NCBI GenBank assembly: GCA_035628915.1
Contig: DASPIW010000048.1
Coordinates: 205,174-269,173 of the forward strand
DNA length: 64,000 nucleotides
Reading direction: 5' to 3'
DNA from: JARBUG01 sp035628915
GTDB taxonomy: Bacteria > Bacillota > Sulfobacillia > Symbiobacteriales > Symbiobacteriaceae
Shown in pieces: positions 24,122 to 31,629 of this stretch. The translations under genes and the position numbers were made by a program. The first letter of the stretch is position 1, and each line of letters opens with the position of its first letter. The notes beneath the pieces were generated by a model, which saw only the letters and a list, made by a program, of their open reading frames with translations, did not search any database and was not told the origin of the DNA.

Positions 24122-25235
24122 GAAGCCCGGCACTGTCTGCCTGGGCCTCCTGATGCAGCGGTGGTCTGCCCCGGAGCGCCCGTTCGGCAACCTGACCCCG
24201 TTCGCTCGTACGGTCTCACGGCTGGCGGAGGAAGAGGGCGTCTCGGTGCTGGTCATCGACCCGGATGACGTCGACCTGCGAAGGGGCCGGGTAAAGGGGC
24301 TGCGGCTCAGGCCCGGCGGCGGCTGGGTTCCGGCGGGGGGGACGCTGCCGGATGTGGTCTGGAACCGGTACTTCCGGCACGACCGGGAAGGGCTGCTGCA
24401 AGGCTTGCAGCGAAAGGGCGTCATGCCGATCAACGAAATCGGCCTCAACAAGTGGGAAGCCTATCGCCTCCTTCAGACCGACCCGATCCTCCAGGAGCAC
24501 TTGCCTGAGACCTGCCTCCTCAGGAACGGCGAGGAGTTGAAAGAGATGACCGACCGTTATCCCGTGGTGTATCTCAAGCCAGTCGCCGGTTCCGTTGGGC
24601 GGGGCATCATCCGGGCCACCGCCAGGCCGACGGGGCTCACCCGCCTGGAGTACGTTTCCACCCGGACCGGGCTGCCCACGGTGGCCGAAGCGTCGCCGAA
24701 GCAGCTCGGACGGTGGGCCACGGTACGCAAAGGGAGCTATATCGTGCAGCGGGGGCTCGATCTCGCGGTGTTCTACGGCCGGTCCGCGGATATTCGGGTG
24801 CTGATGCAGAAAGATGGCGACGGCTGCTGGCAACTGACCGGCATGGGCGCCCGAGTGGCGGCAGCCGGACGTTTTACCTCGAACCTGCATACGGGTGGCA
24901 GTGGGGTGCCGCTCGGCCTCCTGTCCGAGGCCGTCTTCCCCACGGACCCTGACCGGCGGGAGAAGCTCGGTCCCGAACTGAAGGCTCTGGCATTCCGTAC
25001 GGCGGGCCTGGTCGAATCGACCTTGGGCGCTATGGGCGAACTCGGGCTGGACTTCGGAGTGGATCGCAAAGGCAACATCTGGTACATCGAGCAAAACGCA
25101 CAGCCCGGCCGGACGCTCTTTCAGCTCCTGGGCCGGGAGGACTTGTCGGAATTGGCCCATCGACGGCCCATCCAGTATGCACGCCACCTTGCTCTTGCAA
25201 AATCCGCCCGCGCGGCGGGGCATCAGGAGACATAA
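24111..25235 (+). CDS. YheC/YheD family spore-coat-associated ATP-grasp protein
   Basis: A 374-residue protein matching the YheC/YheD family, named from endospore-coat-associated proteins of Bacillus. Motifs are NEIGLNKWEAYRLLQ, VYLKPVAGSVGRGIIRA (ATP-grasp lysine/glycine loop), QRGLDLAVFYGRSADIRVLM and LGLDFGVDRKGNIWYIEQN. The fold implies ATP-dependent ligation; the substrate is unknown. The ATG follows AGAGGAGGAG and lies inside the end of the epimerase gene. Its neighbours are a CotSA-like and a CotE-like gene, so mother-cell expression during sporulation is likely. Confidence 0.85.
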   Translation: MTTRKPGTVCLGLLMQRWSAPERPFGNLTPFARTVSRLAEEEGVSVLVIDPDDVDLRRGRVKGLRLRPGGGWVPAGGTLPDVVWNRYFRHDREGLLQGLQRKGVMPINEIGLNKWEAYRLLQTDPILQEHLPETCLLRNGEELKEMTDRYPVVYLKPVAGSVGRGIIRATARPTGLTRLEYVSTRTGLPTVAEASPKQLGRWATVRKGSYIVQRGLDLAVFYGRSADIRVLMQKDGDGCWQLTGMGARVAAAGRFTSNLHTGGSGVPLGLLSEAVFPTDPDRREKLGPELKALAFRTAGLVESTLGAMGELGLDFGVDRKGNIWYIEQNAQPGRTLFQLLGREDLSELAHRRPIQYARHLALAKSARAAGHQET

Positions 25236-25316
25236 CGGTCGGGCTCTGCATACGCTGTGGTGGGGATTTCGTTACGCCGCCCCCAGGCGGCCGTAACTCC
25301 CGGAGGAGGAAGCTCT

Positions 25317-25553
25317 GTGTCGGATACTCGGCTCCAAGAGATCGTCACGAAAGCGGTCGTTGGTCGGGCCGAACGCCGTATGTCCTGGAGCCATACGGTT
25401 CCGGCCGAGGGCATTACAGGCGTATACGGCGTCCGGGTAACGGACAGCGCCGTCGGCATCAAGGAAAACGATGGGCGCCCCGTGGTGGATATGATCGTAG
25501 ATTGCGACCTGTGGTGCGGCACCCAGAAGAACACCAAGATGTTCTTCCCCTGA
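25317..25553 (+). CDS. Short CotE-like outer spore coat protein
   Basis: A 78-residue protein whose N-terminus (LQEIVTKAVVGRAERRM) resembles the start of Bacillus CotE (REIITKAVVAKGRKF), followed by a beta-rich region with VDMIVDCDLWCG. Bacillus CotE is about 180 residues; here only the first third or so is present, and I see no continuing frame after the stop. It is either a genuine short member or a truncated one. The GTG follows GGAGGAGGAAG at good spacing. The position, directly after the YheC/D gene, supports a spore coat role. Assignment is by pattern, not search. Confidence 0.65.
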   Translation: MSDTRLQEIVTKAVVGRAERRMSWSHTVPAEGITGVYGVRVTDSAVGIKENDGRPVVDMIVDCDLWCGTQKNTKMFFP

Positions 25554-25713
25554 TTGCCTCGGCGGGACATGGAAATGCCCGCAGGTCAGCCCTGGTACCC
25601 GGTTTTCCTGCCGCCGCAGTGTTGCGGGACCGCTGGATGTGATACGTTGGTAGGCAGAAGCTTCCCACACCTCTCGCCGGCCCGTGTACTACCAGACCCA
25701 GGAGGTGCCCGTT

Positions 25714-26340
25714 TTGGCTCAGAACCCCATGTGGCTCCGGTGGGCGCAGGAGATTCAGTCCATCGCCCAGGCCGGGCTGACCTACAGCCAGGACCCGTAT
25801 GATCAGGAACGTTATGTGCAGCTGCGGCAGCTCGTCATTGAAATCTTGTCCCACCACACGTCCGTTCCTGAGGCGACCCTGGCCTCGGCAATCACCGCGG
25901 AGGACGGATACCTTACGCCGAAGGTCGATGTGAGGGCCGTGGTGTTCGATGCCCGGGGAAGACTGCTCCTGGTGCGCGAGAGAGGGGAAGGACTCTGGTC
26001 CTTGCCCGGCGGCTGGGCCGACGTGGGCGAGAGTCCTGGTGCAGCGGCCGCCCGTGAAGTCGCCGAGGAGTCCGGGTATCACGTACGCCCCGTGAAGGTG
26101 TTAGCCGTTCTCGACCGGGCCAAGCACGGACACCCGCCTTTGATCTGGTACGTGTACAGGCTGTTTTTCCGCTGTGAACTGGTCGCCGGTGAGCCCCACG
26201 ACAGCATTGAGACGGACGGAGCCGGCTTTTTCGATCGGGAAAGCCTGCCGGCGCTTTCGTCCAGTCGTGTCACCGATGCACTCATTCGAAGGATGTTCGA
26301 ACACTATGATCATCCTGAGCTTCCCACAGACTTTGACTGA
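25714..26340 (+). CDS. Nudix hydrolase with N-terminal Nudix-associated domain
   Basis: A 208-residue protein. Residues about 1-65 resemble the helical N-terminal domain found on some ADP-ribose-type Nudix enzymes (MWLRWAQEIQSIAQAGLTY). The catalytic Nudix box is intact: GGWADVGESPGAAAAREVAE continuing with ESG. Substrates are probably nucleoside diphosphate derivatives such as ADP-ribose. The TTG at 25714 lies 8 nt after CAGGAGG; a GTG at 25705 is too close to the ribosome binding site. The gene ends 12 nt before a very strong terminator. Confidence 0.87.
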   Translation: MAQNPMWLRWAQEIQSIAQAGLTYSQDPYDQERYVQLRQLVIEILSHHTSVPEATLASAITAEDGYLTPKVDVRAVVFDARGRLLLVRERGEGLWSLPGGWADVGESPGAAAAREVAEESGYHVRPVKVLAVLDRAKHGHPPLIWYVYRLFFRCELVAGEPHDSIETDGAGFFDRESLPALSSSRVTDALIRRMFEHYDHPELPTDFD

Positions 26341-26352
26341 CGAGCGACAACG

Positions 26353-26391
26353 ATAACCGGAGGGCGGCCAGTCAGGCCGCCCTCCGGTTAT
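26353..26391 (+). terminator. Very strong terminator (17-bp perfect stem)
   Basis: ATAACCGGAGGGCGGCC (26353-26369) pairs perfectly with GGCCGCCCTCCGGTTAT (26375-26391) across a 5-nt loop. Confidence 0.85.
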
Positions 26392-26491
26392 TGCTGGGTA
26401 GAACGTGAACCGCCCTAAGCGGACGCAACGCCCGGCATTCCTGCGGGCCTGAACATCCGCCGCGCCGAGCATCACGATTGAACGGTGCCCG

Positions 26492-26522
26492 AAAGTTAGC
26501 CTACAGAAAAAAAGTTGGCTTA
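26492..26522 (+). promoter_or_regulatory. Direct repeat upstream of the Nramp gene
   Basis: AAAGTTAGCCTA (26492-26503) and AAAGTTGGCTTA (26511-26522) match at 10 of 12 positions and are 19 bp apart, nearly two helical turns. TTAGCCTA resembles half of a DtxR/MntR-family operator. The remaining bases between the terminator at 26391 and this repeat show nothing I can assign. Confidence 0.4.
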
Positions 26523-26591
26523 GGGAAAGATTTTTGGTCAAAGCCATAGACAAAGACAGAAGAAAGTGGCATAGTAGGGGGCGAGAGCTAA

Positions 26592-26606
26592 TGAGAATGA
26601 AAATCA
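26592..26606 (+). promoter_or_regulatory. Fur-box-like sequence upstream of the Nramp gene
   Basis: TGAGAATGAAAATCA matches the 7-1-7 Fur consensus TGATAATnATTATCA at all but three defined positions and lies 45 nt before the start codon. Confidence 0.4.
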
Positions 26607-26651
26607 ATATCACAAATATCGAGTAGTACATGTGTGAAGGTGGTTGAACAA

Positions 26652-27962
26652 ATGGGTATGCAGGTTACGCTGGAGACGGAAGTCAGGGCGGGCGACGCCA
26701 AGACGGTCAATGCTGCCCTGGAAGTCTTGGAAGGCAGGGCCAGGAAGTCGCTGCTGGCTCGGGTTGGCCCTTTCCTGGGCCCCGCCTTCGTGGCAGCCGT
26801 GGCCTACATCGACCCCGGCAACTTCGCCACCAACATTCAGGGCGGCGCCCAGTTTGGCTACCTGCTGCTCTGGGTCATCGTGGCGAGCAACCTCATGGCG
26901 ATGTTCTTGCAGTCGCTCTCCGCCAAGCTCGGCATTGTCACGGGCAAGAACCTGGCGGAAGTCTGCCGGGACCAGTACAGCAAGCCGGTTGTCTGGGGCA
27001 TGTGGGTGCTCATGGAGGCCGTCGCTATGGCGACTGACCTGGCGGAGTTCATGGGCGCCGCCCTCGGCTTCCAGTTGCTCTTCCATATCCCGCTGGCATG
27101 GGGTGCGGTCCTGGCAGGCATCGTCACCTTCGGCGCCCTTGCGCTCGAAAAGCGCGGCTTCCGGCCCCTGGAAGCCCTCATCGGCGCCCTGGTCGGCGTC
27201 GTCGCCCTGAGCTACGTTGTGGAAACCATCCTCGACAAGCCCGACTGGGGTTCTGTCGCTTATCACGCCGTCATGCCTGCGTTCCAGGGCACGGAATCGA
27301 TTCTGCTGGCCGTCGGCATTCTCGGTGCCACCGTCATGCCGCACGTGCTCTTCCTGCACTCCGGGCTGACGGCAAACCGCATTACCACCCGCGACCCGGC
27401 CCTGACCAAGAAGCTCTTCAAGTTCAACCTGATTGACGTGGCCATCGCCATGGGCGTGGCCGGTCTGGTCAACGGGGCGATGCTCGTCATGGCCGCCTCC
27501 ACGTTCCACCGCAACGGCATGGTCGGCATCGGCAGCATCGAGGAAGCCCACCAGACCCTGACCCCCTTGCTGGGCTCCGCCTCGTCGGTGGTCTTCGGCA
27601 TCTCGCTGCTGGCTTCAGGCCTCTCGTCGTCGGTGGTCGGCACCATGTCGGGCCAGGTAATCATGCAGGGCTTCCTGCACCGGGAGATCCCGGTCTGGCT
27701 CCGCCGGGCCGTCACCATGGCTCCGTCCTTCATCGTCATCTTCCTGGGCTTCGACCCGACCCGTACGCTGGTCATCAGCCAGGTCGTGCTCAGTTTCGCT
27801 CTCCCGTTCGCCATCATCCCGCTGGTGCGGTTTACGTCACGCAAGGACCTGATGGGCGACATGGCCAACTCCCAACTGACCAACGTCCTTGGCGCCGTGG
27901 TGGCGACCATCATCTGCAGCCTGAACGTCTACTTGCTGTACCGGACTCTCGCGGGCGCCTGA
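26652..27962 (+). CDS. mntH: Nramp family divalent metal transporter (MntH type)
   Basis: A 436-residue membrane protein with about eleven hydrophobic segments. The metal-binding motifs are intact: DPGNFATNIQGG in the first helix and MPHVLFLHS in the sixth. Family members import Mn(II) or Fe(II) with protons. ATG 26652 is 8 nt after GAAGGTGG; an upstream GTG at 26634 lacks a ribosome binding site. The N-terminus is about 40 residues of charged sequence before the first helix. A 260-nt upstream region holds a direct repeat and a Fur-like box, consistent with metal-responsive control. Confidence 0.9.
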   Translation: MGMQVTLETEVRAGDAKTVNAALEVLEGRARKSLLARVGPFLGPAFVAAVAYIDPGNFATNIQGGAQFGYLLLWVIVASNLMAMFLQSLSAKLGIVTGKNLAEVCRDQYSKPVVWGMWVLMEAVAMATDLAEFMGAALGFQLLFHIPLAWGAVLAGIVTFGALALEKRGFRPLEALIGALVGVVALSYVVETILDKPDWGSVAYHAVMPAFQGTESILLAVGILGATVMPHVLFLHSGLTANRITTRDPALTKKLFKFNLIDVAIAMGVAGLVNGAMLVMAASTFHRNGMVGIGSIEEAHQTLTPLLGSASSVVFGISLLASGLSSSVVGTMSGQVIMQGFLHREIPVWLRRAVTMAPSFIVIFLGFDPTRTLVISQVVLSFALPFAIIPLVRFTSRKDLMGDMANSQLTNVLGAVVATIICSLNVYLLYRTLAGA

Positions 27963-28151
27963 GTCACATCGCCCATTTTCGGCTGGCCCCAGCGTTGGCT
28001 CCGGATCACGCGGCGGGAGGATCCGGGCCCCAATTGAAGCTCGCGCCAGGTAGTCTGCCCAGACGCGGAGCCCCTGTGCCACCCGTTCCGGATCGATCAC
28101 TTCTGTCTCTTTCACTCGAAAGACGACCCTGGCCTTACCGCTATTGCTCAT
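27837..28151 (-). CDS. Possible small protein downstream of the recombinase (doubtful)
   Basis: This frame starts at an ATG preceded by a G-rich stretch and begins MSNSGKARVVFRVKETEVID, then DPERVAQGLRVWADYLARAS, which looks like genuine protein sequence for about 50 residues. It then runs 126 nt antisense into the 3' end of mntH and loses that character. It may be a truncated companion of the recombinase whose original 3' end was replaced at insertion. Coding status is uncertain. Confidence 0.3.
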   Translation of the reverse strand: MSNSGKARVVFRVKETEVIDPERVAQGLRVWADYLARASIGARILPPRDPEPTLGPAENGRCDSGARESPVQQVDVQAADDGRHHGAKDVGQLGVGHVAHQVLA

Positions 28152-28371
28152 TGCCAGCCCCCAGTCGAACGCACTTTGACAAGGGTATTCGCGGTCTCTC
28201 TTGTCCTATCCCGACGGAACACTCTCCCTGACCCTCACGTTACGGCATGGTCCACAGTCAAGGCTTTATGCCGCCCGGCCCGGACGGTCATGCTCCGGAT
28301 CCGATCATCTCCATGAGCCAATTGCCGCACTACAGCCCGATTAGCAAGGCGTGGCGGTCGATGTGTTCGGC
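27963..28371. other. 409-bp region between mntH and the recombinase
   Basis: Apart from the doubtful minus-strand frame at 27837-28151, I see no supported gene. A plus-strand frame at 28247-28486 has no ribosome binding site and runs antisense into the recombinase. This is likely the left junction of an inserted element; the boundary cannot be fixed from sequence alone. Confidence 0.5.
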
Positions 28372-30000
28372 TTACCTTGTGCCCGGGAGACCCGCAGGGG
28401 CTGGCCGGCATGGACGGCTACACCGGCTTCCCGCCGACAGCCAGGTCACGTCGATCTCGGCCACAGGCTCCCCGGGCCGGCGGTAGGCGACCAACGTGTC
28501 GATGAAGAACCGCAGCACGCTCTTCTTCTCCGCCGGCGTCAGGCGCTCCCACTGGTCCACCCGGCTCAGCTGCTCCTGCACCAGCTCCCCCTCGCGCTCC
28601 TGGTCATGGTACTGTGCAATGGCGGCCGCCACCTCCTGGCGCCGCTCCCGGAGCACGGCGGCTTCCTGCTCGAGCTCGCTTTTCAGCTCCCGGTATTCCT
28701 CAGCCGCAATGCGGTCCGTCCGGTAATCCCGGCGGACCTTCTTTTCTTGATCTCCCAACTCGCCTAGCCGCCGGTCTACCTCTGCTAGCTCCGCCTCGCG
28801 GAGGCGACGCTCTCCGACTCGGCCGGCCATGATCTGCTCCAGAAAGGCCTCCTGCGCCGCTTCCCTGCCGAAGCGATCGCGAACCCGCTGTTCGATCTCC
28901 GCGTCCAGCTCCGCCATGGGAATCGGGGCGCAAGCGCACTTCTCCGGCCCCTTCAGCCGCTTTCCGATGCAGCAGTAGTTGAAGGCCCGCGTTTTCCGCC
29001 GCGCTCCGAACTGCTCCTTCACATATAGCCCATATCCACACCGGCAGCGGGCGAGCCCGCTGAGGAGGTAGGGGGAGGAGTTCGCTCTCCCTGATGGTTT
29101 TCCCGGCCCCCGCCGGCGCCTGAGCCGCATCTGCTGAGCCATCTGAAAGACTTCGCGCTCGATCAGCGGCGGGATAAACGCGCTATTCTCCACCACCACC
29201 GGCTCGGCGCCGACCAGGGCCGGAGCCCCGTCTTCCTTGCCATAGCGCGGATTCCGGGCGGTCTTGCCATAAACCATATCGCCGGCATAGGCCGGGTTCC
29301 GGAGCATATACAGGACAGCTTTGTCGCTCCAGAGTCCGCCGTTTCGGTGGGGCGTGCCCGCAGCGTTCAGCGCGCCCGCAATCGCCTTCGCCCCTAGCCC
29401 GGCATTGCAGAGCCGGAAGATCTCCCGCACGATCTCTGCTTCCGTCTCCACAACCTCGAGCGCCCCGCGCCTGATTGGCGAATGCCGGTAGCCGTACGGT
29501 GCGATGGCCGAGGGCTTATACCCCTCCTGCGCCCGGCGGCGGCGCCCCGCGACGGTGCGCTCGCGGATCACGGAACGCTCCCACTCCGCATAAGAGACCA
29601 GCAGGTAGAAGAACTGCTTCCCCATGGCCGTGGTAGTGTCGATGGGCTCCCGGGCCGACTTCAGGTGCGTCCGGCCGTCCCATTCCTCCAGGACCAGGTT
29701 GACCGTGTCGATGACAGACCGGCTCAGCCGGTCGACCTTGAAGACGACCACACAGTCGACCCGCCCGAACTTGACCGCCTGCCGGAGCCGGGTGAGGGCG
29801 GGGCGGTCCAGGTTGCCGCCCGAATACCCGTCATCCACAAAGGTGAGCTCCTCGCTGACCTGCCAGCCCTGGCTCAGCAGGTAATGCCGGCAGCCGTCCA
29901 ACTGCACTTCAAGGGTCGTGCCGTCGCCCTGGTCATCGGTCGACCAACGGATATAGATGGCCACCCGGCCGCCGTCAATCTGCTTTGCCCCTGCTGACAT
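28372..30000 (-). CDS. Large serine recombinase / site-specific integrase
   Basis: A 542-residue recombinase. The N-terminal resolvase domain (about 10-150) carries the catalytic serine in YIRWSTDDQGDG and the arginine region DRLSRSVIDTVN. The recombinase DNA-binding domain (about 165-270) contains APYGYRHSP and LRNPAYAGDMVYG. It is followed by a Cys-rich zinc ribbon (ARCRCGYGLY, then CACAP) and a long coiled coil (about 370-500), the standard layout of phage- and transposon-type large serine integrases. The last about 20 residues (SRCSRPCRPAPAG) look atypical. The ATG is preceded by GGGGGGCAGG. No other phage genes are present, so this is a minimal or decayed element. Confidence 0.9.
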   Translation of the reverse strand: MSAGAKQIDGGRVAIYIRWSTDDQGDGTTLEVQLDGCRHYLLSQGWQVSEELTFVDDGYSGGNLDRPALTRLRQAVKFGRVDCVVVFKVDRLSRSVIDTVNLVLEEWDGRTHLKSAREPIDTTTAMGKQFFYLLVSYAEWERSVIRERTVAGRRRRAQEGYKPSAIAPYGYRHSPIRRGALEVVETEAEIVREIFRLCNAGLGAKAIAGALNAAGTPHRNGGLWSDKAVLYMLRNPAYAGDMVYGKTARNPRYGKEDGAPALVGAEPVVVENSAFIPPLIEREVFQMAQQMRLRRRRGPGKPSGRANSSPYLLSGLARCRCGYGLYVKEQFGARRKTRAFNYCCIGKRLKGPEKCACAPIPMAELDAEIEQRVRDRFGREAAQEAFLEQIMAGRVGERRLREAELAEVDRRLGELGDQEKKVRRDYRTDRIAAEEYRELKSELEQEAAVLRERRQEVAAAIAQYHDQEREGELVQEQLSRVDQWERLTPAEKKSVLRFFIDTLVAYRRPGEPVAEIDVTWLSAGSRCSRPCRPAPAGLPGTR

Positions 30001-30085
30001 AGTCCTGCCCCCCGCACTCAACATACGAGGTAAGTAAAGTCAGCATACCAAGGTCATCCGGTGCACCTGCCGTGGCACCGAGACC

Positions 30086-30385
30086 ATGGATGTGAAGACG
30101 GTCGGTCAGGTCCTGGGCGACCTCGACATGAACGTCAAGATGGCCAGTTCCGCCCGGGCAACCGGGGTCACCGTCGGCGACGGGCAGATCACCCTCTCCC
30201 TGGAATCCGACGTGATCGTCGAGATGTCCGCCCTGACCCGGATGTGGGTCAAAGCATACGACTTGGACGGAGTGGAAATCCTGGGCGATCTTGACGATCT
30301 CTCGGGCAGCGACTCCAGTTCCAGCTCAAGCTCCAGCTCTAGCAGCAGCAGCAGCTCCAGTTCTGACTCTGGCTCGGGCGAGTGA
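30086..30385 (+). CDS. Small protein with poly-serine C-terminal tail
   Basis: A 99-residue protein. Residues 1-72 are beta-rich (VTVGDGQITLSLES), then a run of Ser interrupted by Asp (about residues 73-95) ends in GSGE. The ATG has no clear ribosome binding site, and the same frame stays open and protein-like upstream (VIRCTCRGTET) to a stop at 30035. The 5' end may therefore have been lost when the recombinase element inserted. No family is recognised. Confidence 0.5.
   Translation: MDVKTVGQVLGDLDMNVKMASSARATGVTVGDGQITLSLESDVIVEMSALTRMWVKAYDLDGVEILGDLDDLSGSDSSSSSSSSSSSSSSSSSDSGSGE
30309..30372 (+). repeat. Serine-codon simple repeat
   Basis: Alternating TCC/AGC/TCT/AGT serine codons give a low-complexity, near-tandem 6-bp pattern that encodes the poly-Ser tail and could slip. 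Confidence 0.8.
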
Positions 30386-30427
30386 CCACGGCAGGCCCGG
30401 GGACCAGTGCCCAGTACCCATGCGCAA

Positions 30428-30453
30428 GAGGGAGGGCGTCCTCGCCCTCCCTC
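30428..30453 (+). terminator. Hairpin after the poly-serine gene
   Basis: GAGGGAGGGCG (30428-30438) pairs with CGCCCTCCCTC (30443-30453) across a 4-nt loop; only a short T-run follows. Confidence 0.65.
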
Positions 30454-30479
30454 CGCATTTGGGTGATCTTCAAACGAAA

Positions 30480-30538
30480 CACATTGATAATCCCGGACTA
30501 AACGAACAATGCACCGGTTCTTTCCGTTAATCAATGTG
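30480..30538. repeat. Inverted repeat CACATTGAT / ATCAATGTG
   Basis: CACATTGAT at 30480-30488 is matched by ATCAATGTG at 30530-30538, spanning a 41-nt interior. It lies in a 250-nt gap without genes and could be a transcript hairpin or element end. Confidence 0.5.
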
Positions 30539-30568
30539 CAGATGGAAGGGAGTTGAAGGAAGGGTCGG

Positions 30569-30606
30569 ACCGTTTCCGGCCGTAACTCCTGGCCGACGGA
30601 AACGGT
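30569..30606 (+). promoter_or_regulatory. Hairpin in the leader of the 92-residue protein gene
   Basis: ACCGTTTCCG (30569-30578) pairs with CGGAAACGGT (30597-30606), with an inner GGCC/GGCC pairing. It lies 30 nt before the start codon of the next gene. It may be a regulatory RNA hairpin or a LacI-type operator; the half-site CGTTTCC recurs in the palindromes near 34840. Confidence 0.5.
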
Positions 30607-30636
30607 TCGAGCCTGACGAAACGAGGAGGTGCCCGC

Positions 30637-30915
30637 ATGCAGGACGGAACGCTGATTCTCCGGGACGTGGAACTCCGGTTGCGGGCGCTGGCTGAAGTGC
30701 GCCAGCTGCGGACCCTGGTCTCCGGCGTCCTCGCGCAGCTGCAGGAAGCAAAGCTGAAGGCCGCGCAGGCTGAAGCCGGCAGCGCCCAGGAGCAGCAGTT
30801 CCTGAAGGAAGCGGCCGAAGCCAGCGCCCGGCTCGCGGTCACGAAGGAAAACCTGTACGCAGCGGAACGGGAGCTACGGCGCACGGCCTATCTCCTTGAT
30901 ATTCTTTCCGAATAA
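30637..30915 (+). CDS. Small coiled-coil protein (92 residues)
   Basis: A 92-residue, almost wholly helical protein with heptad-type Leu/Ala spacing (LRALAEVRQLRTLVSGVLAQ) and no membrane segment. The ATG follows a strong AGGAGGTG. A short inverted-repeat leader precedes it. It resembles the protein encoded at 31020-31448 in character (helical, small), and the two may work together, but no function is recognised. Confidence 0.7.
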   Translation: MQDGTLILRDVELRLRALAEVRQLRTLVSGVLAQLQEAKLKAAQAEAGSAQEQQFLKEAAEASARLAVTKENLYAAERELRRTAYLLDILSE

Positions 30916-30929
30916 TTGGAAGCAAACAC

Positions 30930-30958
30930 TTGTTTTCCCACAGCGAAAACCATATAAT
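30930..30958 (+). promoter_or_regulatory. Promoter of the 142-residue protein gene
   Basis: TTGTTT (30930-30935), 17-bp spacer, perfect TATAAT (30953-30958), 61 nt before the ATG. Confidence 0.75.
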
Positions 30959-31019
30959 GGGGTTACCGTCCCTGTGACCGCTTTGAACCCAGACCGGCCG
31001 CGAAAAGGAGCGATGTGTC

Positions 31020-31448
31020 ATGGCTGCTGCTCAGGAAGGCCCTGAAAGCCTGCGGGAACGGGCCCGTCGTGCCCTGTTGGACAACCCCGACCCGGCCCTG
31101 CCGGTCGTGACGCATCCGGGGGCCGCTCTGGCGGCGGAACCTTCCTCAACATCGGAGCAGCTCGAACAGCGGCTCAAGGCCATTCAACTCGTGCGCGACC
31201 TGGAGCCCCGCCGCGCCTGTTATGCAGACCGGGTCAAAGAATTGTCACGGTCGCTCACTCAGCTTCCCGATCATTCGGTTCACTTTCGAACGGTGCTGGA
31301 CCGGCTGCGGGAAGCGCACTCCGAATGGCAGGTGCTGGAAGAGAAGCTGCAGGCGGCGCACTACGTCATCCGGTCGACACAGTGGCTGGTAGACCTGCTG
31401 GCGGACCCTTTCGGATCTGACCGGGAGGTGGCCGGCAGTGAAGGCTAG
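31020..31448 (+). CDS. Small helical protein of unknown function (142 residues)
   Basis: A 142-residue soluble protein. The first 45 residues are Ala/Pro-rich and probably disordered. Residues about 45-130 are helical with coiled-coil character (SEQLEQRLKAIQLVRDLEPR, VLEEKLQAAHYVI). The ATG follows AAAAGGAG, and a good promoter lies upstream. No family is recognised. Confidence 0.7.
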   Translation: MAAAQEGPESLRERARRALLDNPDPALPVVTHPGAALAAEPSSTSEQLEQRLKAIQLVRDLEPRRACYADRVKELSRSLTQLPDHSVHFRTVLDRLREAHSEWQVLEEKLQAAHYVIRSTQWLVDLLADPFGSDREVAGSEG

Positions 31449-31582
31449 TCAGCTCTCCTTCGCTTTGCAGGTGGCTGCCGGGCAAAATGGCTTCCTGCGG
31501 CGCCCGGCGGCGGACGCTGAACGCTGCGGCCGCCTGTTGCAGCAGGCCGGCCGGGCGGCAGCCGGAAAAGCGCATCCTTTTG

Positions 31583-31611
31583 TTGCACGGGGCATAGATA
31601 CGTGCTAATGT
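31583..31611 (+). promoter_or_regulatory. Promoter of glpD
   Basis: TTGCAC (31583-31588), 17-bp spacer, TAATGT (31606-31611). Transcription would start near 31618 and read through the attenuator-like leader. Confidence 0.65.
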
Positions 31612-31629
31612 GGTTATCAACCGAATCTC

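Noticed and set aside
26392..26640. Manganese (yybP-ykoY) riboswitch upstream of the Nramp gene
   Set aside because: The conserved loop sequences of that riboswitch are not present; only protein-binding-type repeats are visible.
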